Below are positions 1-5,135 of a DNA stretch of 6,344 bases, in pieces. Position 1 is the first letter of the stretch, and each line of letters begins with the position of its first letter. Made by a program: the position numbers and the translations under genes. The stretch spans positions 1-6,344 of the forward strand of contig JBPBPY010000430.1 of NCBI GenBank assembly GCA_050954505.1, in the 5' to 3' direction. The DNA is from JAQGMO01 sp050954505. GTDB lineage: Bacteria > Pseudomonadota > Gammaproteobacteria > Burkholderiales > Burkholderiaceae_D. Under the pieces are notes generated by a model. That model saw only the letters and a list, made by a program, of their open reading frames with translations. It was not told where the DNA came from and searched no databases.

Positions 1-282
1 CGACAGCTGCCAGAGATCGCGTGCCAAGGCGGCGACCGCATCCGGCAAGCCTTCGATATGCTTGTCACGTTTGAGCTTGAGCAGGTCATCGAACCAGCTG
101 CTTATGTCGCGTTGTACATCACCGTCCGAACCTTTCTTGCCACCACAATTTGCGATGGTCCATTCTCTGACCTGGCCAATGCTGGGCTTTTTTCCTTGCG
201 CAGCAATGGCATCACATGCAATGCGGGTAAGGTCGACGCGGTTGAGGGAGAGCAAATTGGATGGCATATCAGTTGGATCCAT
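1..282 (-). CDS. KfrA-like N-terminal DNA-binding protein (5' part, cut by window edge)
   Basis: An open minus-strand frame runs from the ATG at 282 to the left edge, giving 94 residues without a stop. The text resembles the KfrA N-terminal DNA-binding domain: a helix around residues 18-30 ending in AAQGKKPSIGQVREW, which matches the family pattern of 'alanine-rich helix, G-K-x-P-T/S, x-x-V-R', then a second helix with SSWFDDLLKLKR, then LPDAVAALARDLWQL, like the family's 'LP..v...a..lW' segment. KfrA proteins are plasmid-type DNA binders with a long C-terminal coiled coil, and RK2 KfrA represses its own promoter; the coiled coil would lie outside this window. The gene is divergent from a tyrosine recombinase, so a regulator or accessory factor of that recombinase is my inference. 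No Shine-Dalgarno precedes the ATG at 282 or the alternative ATG at 267 (residue 6). The family call is by eye and fairly sure; the function is not. Confidence 0.78.
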   Translation of the reverse strand, partial: MDPTDMPSNLLSLNRVDLTRIACDAIAAQGKKPSIGQVREWTIANCGGKKGSDGDVQRDISSWFDDLLKLKRDKHIEGLPDAVAALARDLWQLS

Positions 283-296
283 GGAAATGGGAAATA

Positions 297-302
297 ATTA
301 TA
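297..302 (-). promoter_or_regulatory. Candidate -10 box for the KfrA-like gene
   Basis: Read on the minus strand this is a perfect TATAAT. The matching -35 zone (about 319-325) has no good TTGACA match and falls on the palindromic element at 319-328. The expected transcription start is near 290, only about 8 nt before the ATG at 282, so the message would be nearly leaderless. The position fits a promoter for the divergent gene; activity is inferred. Confidence 0.45.
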
Positions 303-318
303 GCGAATCATAAGTTCA

Positions 319-353
319 ATTACGTAATGCAAAAATAAATATTATTACATAAT
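319..353. repeat. Two ATTACRTAAT elements, 25 bp apart
   Basis: ATTACGTAAT at 319-328 is a perfect 10-bp palindrome. ATTACATAAT at 344-353 differs from it by one base. A third variant, ATTACGTTAAT, lies at 370-380 inside the inverted repeat at 365-388. Start-to-start distances are 25 and 26 bp. Regular spacing of near-identical palindromic elements is what cooperative protein binding sites look like, but in an AT-rich stretch some resemblance may be chance. Confidence 0.5.
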
Positions 354-364
354 CCCCTTTCAAT

Positions 365-388
365 TCGAGATTACGTTAATAATCTCGA
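365..388. promoter_or_regulatory. Perfect 9-bp inverted repeat, candidate operator
   Basis: TCGAGATTA at 365-373 is the exact reverse complement of TAATCTCGA at 380-388, with a 6-bp spacer, CGTTAA. The right arm reaches the position expected for the -35 zone of the recombinase promoter candidate. A repressor bound here could silence the recombinase. KfrA of RK2 is known to bind an inverted repeat at its own promoter, so the neighbouring KfrA-like protein is the obvious candidate ligand. Alternatively this is a recombinase core-type site, since tyrosine recombinases also bind inverted arms around a 6-8 bp spacer. Confidence 0.5.
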
Positions 389-404
389 GTTAGCTTGATC
401 GGCA

Positions 405-413
405 TGGCATAAT
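405..413 (+). promoter_or_regulatory. Weak candidate extended -10 for the recombinase gene
   Basis: TGGCATAAT fits an extended -10 (TGn followed by a TATAAT-like hexamer, one mismatch). No good -35 lies 16-18 bp upstream, where the right arm of the inverted repeat sits instead. A start near 420 would give a leader of about 60 nt to the ATG at 481. Tentative. Confidence 0.3.
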
Positions 414-480
414 TCCCGCGCTGGCAATAAAACTCATCGCTGTAGCTGGTTATCGCTGGTGGAAAGGTCCGCAGCGCCCG

Positions 481-1764
481 ATGTCGGGATTCCGGGTTAT
501 TTCCTTGCCTCTCCAGCTTTCAACCCATTCATCAATGGCGAAAACCAATAAACAGCAAACGTCCGCAACCGAGGCAAATCCAGCGCGGCAGAATCTTGCC
601 GGGCGCCTTCCGGAGGCAGGGGATGCGGATTCCGATAACGGCATGCTGGTCAGCGCTTCGTCCGACTCTGCCATTGCCAGTGCCTTCCTGTTACACGCAA
701 ACCTGGCTGCCAGCACCTTGAAAAGCACGCGCACGGAACTGGGGCGATTTCTGCTCTGGTGTGCCGCCGGTGGGAAAACACTTGCCGCAATCAGGCTCGA
801 GGATCTGGCCGCCTACAAGGCGTGGCTGCGAGATCCACAGCCGCATCAGCGCTGGGTGTCGGCCACACGCTGGCCACGTGCTGATCCGCGCTGGCGTCCC
901 TTTTCGGGGCCTTTATCCGAAGCCAGCGCGCGGCAGGCCTTCCGGGTCGTCAAAGCCTTGCTGAGCTTTGCTGCCAACGCAGGCTACCTGCAACGCAATG
1001 CCGGCAGCCTGGTCAAGAACATCAAGACCCGCAGGGCCGCGCGCATTAGCCGGTATCTGCCCGAGGATGCCATCGCCTGTTTGCAAGCGGTTCTCGAGCG
1101 CGACAAAGCAGCGCTCGACCCGGGAGCTGCCAATGCCTGGCAACAGGCCCAGCCGAGGCGAAACGTCGGGACCGACAGGGCGCTTGTGCGCGACAGGTTC
1201 CTGTTTTTGGCATTCATCATGACCGGTGCGCGCTTGTCGGAAATCAGCAGCGCCCGCATGTCAGCGCTGTACCAGGAAACCGATGGCCGCTGGTGGCTGG
1301 ACGTCATGGGCAAGGGTTCGAAGCCGCGCCGCCTGCCCGTGCCCCAGGAGATGCTCGATGCATGGCGGGCGTATCGTCTGGCTTATGGCCTGGATGCAGT
1401 CTCGACACGTGACGAGGCAACCCCGCTGGCGCTGGCCACGCGGGGCAGCGGCTTGCATGGCATCAGTGATGAAGCGGTCGCCAATGCCATGAAGGCCTTG
1501 TTTGCCCGCGCTGCCGTTCTGGCTACGTCGCGGCACCAGGCTGACGCCTGCAGCGTGCTGCGCCAGGCGTCGGTGCATTGGCTGCGGCACACCATGCTGA
1601 CGGTGCAGGCCAACAATGACGTCGCCTTGAAAACGCTGCAGGAAACCGCCGGGCATGAAAACATCTCCACCACCGCCATGTACCTGCATAAAAGCGACAG
1701 GCAAAGACATGACGAGATCCTCGATTCCTTCAGGCGCAGCGGCACGCGTGGGACGACTCCCTGA
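481..1764 (+). CDS. Tyrosine-type site-specific recombinase/integrase
   Basis: A 427-residue protein that cuts and rejoins DNA through a tyrosine nucleophile. A SAM-like core-binding domain spans about residues 63-185. The catalytic domain follows: the first arginine is R251 in FIMTGARLSE, the beta-hairpin lysine is K278 in VMGKGSKPRRLPVP, the H-x-x-R box is H366/R369 in HWLRH, the second histidine is H392 in GHENISTTAMYLH, and the nucleophile is Y401. All key residues are present, so the enzyme should be active. The start is uncertain. ATG 481 has a purine-rich GGAAAGG at 461-467, but 13 nt away; ATG 535 gives a more natural N-terminus (MAKTNKQQ) but has no ribosome site. The gene is divergent from a KfrA-like gene and shares an AT-rich control region with it. 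No partner recombinase, excisionase or phage gene is in view. The function is certain at family level; the target site is unknown. Confidence 0.93.
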   Translation: MSGFRVISLPLQLSTHSSMAKTNKQQTSATEANPARQNLAGRLPEAGDADSDNGMLVSASSDSAIASAFLLHANLAASTLKSTRTELGRFLLWCAAGGKTLAAIRLEDLAAYKAWLRDPQPHQRWVSATRWPRADPRWRPFSGPLSEASARQAFRVVKALLSFAANAGYLQRNAGSLVKNIKTRRAARISRYLPEDAIACLQAVLERDKAALDPGAANAWQQAQPRRNVGTDRALVRDRFLFLAFIMTGARLSEISSARMSALYQETDGRWWLDVMGKGSKPRRLPVPQEMLDAWRAYRLAYGLDAVSTRDEATPLALATRGSGLHGISDEAVANAMKALFARAAVLATSRHQADACSVLRQASVHWLRHTMLTVQANNDVALKTLQETAGHENISTTAMYLHKSDRQRHDEILDSFRRSGTRGTTP

Positions 1765-2001
1765 GAATCAAGGTGGCAAGGCGCGCGGACGGGGATGTCT
1801 TGTCACTCATGCTGGCGGCGAACCTCGCTTGCGGTCCTTGGCGTATATTTGCTGAAGCTTGAGCTATCGCACCATCGGTTGTCGATTAGCCATTACTCTG
1901 AAGTTTGCTGCTTCATACAGGGTAATGACCATGCATCCGAATATCTGCTCCGATCGCGACCGCAACCGCAGGACCGCAAACAATCCTTGGGTGACTGCTT
2001 G
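1765..2001. other. Intergenic region between recombinase and GH15 gene
   Basis: No tRNA-like sequence, strong terminator or convincing attachment repeat is visible. A small hairpin (TGAAG at 1899-1903 with CTTCA at 1911-1915) is the only inverted repeat noted and is too short to mean much. Promoter-like hexamers are present but none have correct spacing. The open frame here that joins the GH15 gene upstream is probably not coding. A promoter for the GH15 gene is expected in this region but not identified. Confidence 0.5.
1989..1994 (+). promoter_or_regulatory. Ribosome binding site setting the GH15 start
   Basis: GGGTGA lies 7 nt before the ATG at 2002. It supports that ATG over the upstream in-frame ATG at 1795, which would add 69 residues with no family resemblance. 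Confidence 0.55.
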
Positions 2002-3963
2002 ATGGCGTTACAGGCACACCTGGGGCCGCGTCCCATCGCCGACTACGGTTTCATTGGCGATATGCGCGGCGCAGCACTGGTGGCTTCGGACACATCCATC
2101 GACTGGCTGTGTCTGAAGCGTTTTGACGACAAGCCGCTGCTGTTTTCCCTGCTCGATCCCGCTGTGGGCGGCCGCTGCCAGGTCGCAATCGATGGGCAGC
2201 AGCCGTGCAGCACGCGGTGCTACCTGCCTGGGACGAATATTCTGGCCACCACGCTGGCCGGTGCGCAAGGTTCGGTCACGGTCACCGACTTCATGGCGGT
2301 GGCCCATTTGCCTGGTGCCGGGGACACCGGTCCAGACTCGAGCGCCAGCAACCAGTTGTTTCGTTTGATCGAGTGTACTGCGGGCAGCGCAACGGCGAAC
2401 CTGCTGGTATCCCCACGCTTCGACTGGGGCAGGAAGCAGGTCGGCACATTGGCAGGAGAACGTTCAGTCGCGTTTGCCGGCGAAGCGTTTCATGTCAGCT
2501 GTTCGCACCCGCTCGACGTCAGCAATGTCGATGGCGTCGATGTGCTGCGCGCCACTGCCCGATTGACCCAAGGTCAAGCCATGGTGCTGGTGCTCGGGCA
2601 GCCGGGCGGGCCTGCCGACGAGATCTTGACCATGGCCCGGCAGCGCCTGGCGCAGACGCAGGATTACTGGCTGGCCTGGAGTGCCAGCTGCCAGTATGCC
2701 GGCCAACATGCTCAACAGGTGCTGCGCAGTGCCTTGTGCCTGAAGCTGTTGACCTATGCGCCCACCGGGGCATTGATTGCCGCACCGACGACCGGTCTGC
2801 CCGAAGCCGTGGGCGGCGTGCGCAACTGGGACTACCGGCTGGTGTGGACCCGCGACGCTTCGTTCAGCGTGTCGGCCTTCCTGAATCTTGGATTGCGGCG
2901 CGAAGCAGCGGAATTCCTGCGTTTCCTGCAGCAAGCCGATGCGCAAGGGGAGGTGGTGCGCGTGCTGTATGCCATCGATGGCCCGGTACCTGAAGAAGAA
3001 ACGCTGGCGCATTTGAGCGGCTGGCGCAATTCGCGGCCGATCACCACCGGCAATGGCGCCGAATCGCAACAACAGCATGAGATCTATGGCGAGCTGCTGG
3101 CGGCACTCAATCTTTACCTGTCGCGCCATGGCCTGGACGGGCTTTGTCCCTCATTGCGCGAGGGGCTGCCGGCGGCACTGGTTCGGCTGGCCGACGCCGC
3201 CATCAAGCATTGGCGTCTGCCGGACCAGGGTATCTGGGAATTGCGCGGCCCGGCCCGCCATTTGCTGCATACCAAAGGCATGTGCTGGGTGGCACTGGAC
3301 CGTGCCATCCAGCTGGCACCGCAGTTAAATATCGACATCCCTGCGCTCTGGTTCAGCGAGCGCGAAACCATACGCCAGCAATGTCTGGAGCGCGCCTGGA
3401 ATGGCGAGATCGGGGCGCTTTGCATGGAATTTGGCGGCAGCGATCTGGACATGTCGACCCTGCGGCTGGCACTGATGGGATTCATCGACGCCGGCGACCC
3501 ACGCATGGCCGCCACCTTTGCTGCCAGTTGCAAGGCACTGGCTGCCAATGGCAAGGACGCGGCACCGTCCAGCGACAGCGCGGCAGGAAATCGTTCGGCA
3601 TTGCCGAGCAGCGACGAGCATGGCAGGGATCGGCCGGAGTCCACAACACGCCCTGCAGATCAGTACGGCCCCGATCTGTTCTACCGCTACCGTTTCGACG
3701 ATGGCCTGCCTGGCAACGAGGGCGCATTTGCGGCGTGTTCGTTCTGGGTCGCCGGCATGCATACCTTGTGTGGCCGGTTTGAACAGGCCAATGCCCTGAT
3801 CTGCAGCATGCTGGAACGCGCCAACGATCTTGGCTTGTTTGCCGAAGAATTCGATCCGGCAAGCGGACAACAGCTCGGCAACTTCCCGCAGGGATTTACC
3901 CATATGGCTGTCATACACGAAGTCACGCGCCTGCATGACGCGCGCAGCAAACATGGACAGTGA
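2002..3963 (+). CDS. Glycoside hydrolase family 15 enzyme (trehalase/glucoamylase-like)
   Basis: A 653-residue inverting hydrolase expected to release glucose from alpha-glucosides. Bacterial relatives include trehalases and glucoamylases, and the substrate cannot be read from the sequence. The N-terminal beta-sandwich domain (about residues 8-200) opens with PIADYGFIGDMRGAALVA and DTSIDWLCLKRFD, typical of this branch. The (alpha/alpha)6 barrel follows, with VRNWDYRLVWTRDASF at 273-288 (substrate pocket), the general acid E413 in GIWE, YRYRFDDGLPGNEGAF near 561-576, and the second glutamate E615 (or E616) in GLFAEEFDP. No signal peptide or membrane segment is seen, so it should be cytoplasmic. 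The start was chosen from a GGGTGA site and because homology begins at once. A polar, low-complexity stretch (about 516-553) interrupts the barrel. A short-chain dehydrogenase gene follows 66 bp downstream, perhaps co-transcribed. The family is sure; the reaction is not. Confidence 0.93.
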   Translation: MALQAHLGPRPIADYGFIGDMRGAALVASDTSIDWLCLKRFDDKPLLFSLLDPAVGGRCQVAIDGQQPCSTRCYLPGTNILATTLAGAQGSVTVTDFMAVAHLPGAGDTGPDSSASNQLFRLIECTAGSATANLLVSPRFDWGRKQVGTLAGERSVAFAGEAFHVSCSHPLDVSNVDGVDVLRATARLTQGQAMVLVLGQPGGPADEILTMARQRLAQTQDYWLAWSASCQYAGQHAQQVLRSALCLKLLTYAPTGALIAAPTTGLPEAVGGVRNWDYRLVWTRDASFSVSAFLNLGLRREAAEFLRFLQQADAQGEVVRVLYAIDGPVPEEETLAHLSGWRNSRPITTGNGAESQQQHEIYGELLAALNLYLSRHGLDGLCPSLREGLPAALVRLADAAIKHWRLPDQGIWELRGPARHLLHTKGMCWVALDRAIQLAPQLNIDIPALWFSERETIRQQCLERAWNGEIGALCMEFGGSDLDMSTLRLALMGFIDAGDPRMAATFAASCKALAANGKDAAPSSDSAAGNRSALPSSDEHGRDRPESTTRPADQYGPDLFYRYRFDDGLPGNEGAFAACSFWVAGMHTLCGRFEQANALICSMLERANDLGLFAEEFDPASGQQLGNFPQGFTHMAVIHEVTRLHDARSKHGQ

Positions 3964-4029
3964 TTTCTGCCTGCTCGCTGGCCATGTCACCCACCCCATT
4001 GACCCAGGCTTTTTACCAAGGAGAATCGA

Positions 4030-4908
4030 ATGAGCGATCAACACAGCAAATCCGTCAACTATCCCCAGCCACCCTTCGAAAAACAGCGACAAGCCTATCC
4101 CGGTACGACCGATGCCATGTCGCCACTGCCGGATCATGGCGAATCGAGCTACCAGGGAAGTGGCCGGCTGGCCGGCAAGGTTGCCATCATTACCGGCGCC
4201 GACAGCGGCATTGGCCGGGCCGTGGCGATTGCGTATGCCCGCGAAGGTGCCGACCTGGTGCTGTCGTACCTTGACGAGCATGACGACGCCAGCGAAACGG
4301 CGCGCTGGGTCGAGCAGGCTGGGCGCAAGGTGGTACTGGTGGCGGGCGACATTGCCCAGGCCAGTCACTGCGCCGCCATTGTCGAGCAGACCGTGCAGGC
4401 GTTCGGCCGCGTCGATGTCCTGGTCAACAATGCCGCTTTCCAGAAAGGTGCGGACTCCATCGACGAGATCAGTGTCGAAGACTGGGATCGTCACTATGCG
4501 GTGAATATCCATGCAATGTTTTACCTGGTCAAGGCCGCCGTACCGCACATGGCGCCCGGCTCATCGATCGTCAATACCGCATCGATGAACGCCAAGATGC
4601 CGATGCCGCGTCAATTGGCGTATTCCTCGACCAAGGCAGCGATCACGAATTTCACCGCTGGCCTGGCCAAGCTGCTGGCGGAAAAGCATATCCGCGCCAA
4701 TGCTGTCTTGCCGGGTCCGATCTGGACACCGCTGATCACCTCGACCATGCTGCCTGAGGAAATCGAAAAATTCGGCAGCCAGGTTCCGATGAAACGCCCC
4801 GGCCAGCCTGCAGAACTGGCGCCGCCGTATGTCATGCTGGCTTCCGATGAGGCAAGTTACATTTCCGGTGCCATGATTGCTGTCACGGGTGGCTCTGCCT
4901 TGCTCTGA
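4030..4908 (+). CDS. YghA-like short-chain dehydrogenase/reductase
   Basis: A 292-residue NAD(P)-dependent oxidoreductase with the classical SDR Rossmann fold. The N-terminal extension (PGTTDAMSPLPDHGESSYQG and the following GSGRLAGK) matches the E. coli YghA / Bacillus general stress protein 39 branch. Cofactor glycines are in TGADSGIG (55-62), the NNAA motif is at 133-136, and the catalytic set is N159, S185, Y198 and K202 (YSSTK). PGPIWTPL (228-235) and PMKRPGQPAELAP (253-265) are also typical of the branch. The protein ends in a short GGSALL tail. AAGGAG at 4018-4023, 6 nt before the ATG, is a strong ribosome site. It has no signal peptide and is probably cytoplasmic. YghA-type enzymes act on aldehydes or sugars and are stress-linked in some bacteria; the substrate here is unknown. 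It lies 66 bp after the GH15 gene with no clear promoter between, so co-transcription is likely. Confidence 0.94.
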   Translation: MSDQHSKSVNYPQPPFEKQRQAYPGTTDAMSPLPDHGESSYQGSGRLAGKVAIITGADSGIGRAVAIAYAREGADLVLSYLDEHDDASETARWVEQAGRKVVLVAGDIAQASHCAAIVEQTVQAFGRVDVLVNNAAFQKGADSIDEISVEDWDRHYAVNIHAMFYLVKAAVPHMAPGSSIVNTASMNAKMPMPRQLAYSSTKAAITNFTAGLAKLLAEKHIRANAVLPGPIWTPLITSTMLPEEIEKFGSQVPMKRPGQPAELAPPYVMLASDEASYISGAMIAVTGGSALL

Positions 4909-4939
4909 TTCACCGCCCAGGGAAAATGCTTGACCGTCG

Positions 4940-4969
4940 ATTCAGCGTTTGCCCCGGCAAGCGCTGAAT
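4940..4969 (+). terminator. Terminator-like hairpin after the SDR gene
   Basis: ATTCAGCGTTTGCC and GGCAAGCGCTGAAT form a near-perfect stem of 13 bp with one G-U pair and a 4-nt loop, starting about 30 nt after the SDR stop. No U-tract follows on either strand, so it does not meet the rule for intrinsic termination. It may instead protect the 3' end of the mRNA or bind a protein. Confidence 0.4.
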
Positions 4970-5083
4970 GCAGTCTGTGGCATTGGAATGTGGATTGTAT
5001 TGAAACTACCAATTCCATCAGATTGCCATCGGGGTTATGATGTGTTTCGGCACATCGATTGTGTCGAGCAATTGTCGGAATGC

Positions 5084-5101
5084 AGTCCAAGGTAGTCCAA
5101 G
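5084..5101 (+). repeat. Two AGTCCAAG direct repeats, 10-bp period
   Basis: AGTCCAAG occurs at 5084-5091 and again at 5094-5101, about one helical turn apart and 34 bp before the start codon at 5136. Could be a regulator site or chance duplication. Confidence 0.45.
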
Positions 5102-5135
5102 CAAAATTAAAACCACAAACCATGCTGGAGACACA

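Larger units (their letters stand above)
283..480. other. AT-rich divergent intergenic region
   Basis: This spacer between the KfrA-like gene and the recombinase is sharply AT-rich (about 73% A+T over 291-400 by hand count) against GC-rich genes on either side. It holds three related short elements (319-328, 344-353, 370-380), one perfect inverted repeat (365-388) and candidate -10 boxes facing both ways. The layout resembles a shared control region of a divergent regulator/recombinase pair. It could also contain a recombinase binding or crossover site, which sequence alone cannot tell apart. Confidence 0.6.
4909..5135. other. Intergenic region before the sorbosone dehydrogenase-like gene
   Basis: Starts with a strong hairpin (4940-4969). 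It then holds a TATGAT at 5036-5041 that could be a -10 box but lacks a good -35, and a tandem repeat AGTCCAAG (5084-5091, 5094-5101) with a 10-bp period. An A-rich stretch follows just before the ribosome site GGAG at 5127-5130. No small gene is supported here. Confidence 0.5.

Noticed and set aside
58..332. Three small open frames at the left end (58-297 +, 62-313 +, 102-332 -)
   Set aside because: They overlap the minus-strand frame from 282 that matches the KfrA N-terminal domain; none has a recognisable domain of its own.
1795..2001. Upstream extension of the GH15 gene from ATG 1795
   Set aside because: The extra 69 residues do not resemble the family, and the ATG at 2002 has a well-placed GGGTGA.
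1765..2001. Possible attachment site or tRNA remnant next to the recombinase
   Set aside because: No tRNA-like arm, CCA end or direct repeat could be found by eye, so no attachment site is claimed.
2205..2993. Plus-strand open frame of 262 residues inside the GH15 gene
   Set aside because: It is an out-of-frame reading of a gene with clear GH15 motifs; its composition (rich in R, C, H, W) is typical of a frame-shifted shadow.
3325..4548. Long minus-strand open frame (407 residues)
   Set aside because: It spans parts of both the GH15 and the SDR genes and their spacer on the opposite strand, with no family motif. Both plus-strand genes carry complete catalytic motifs.
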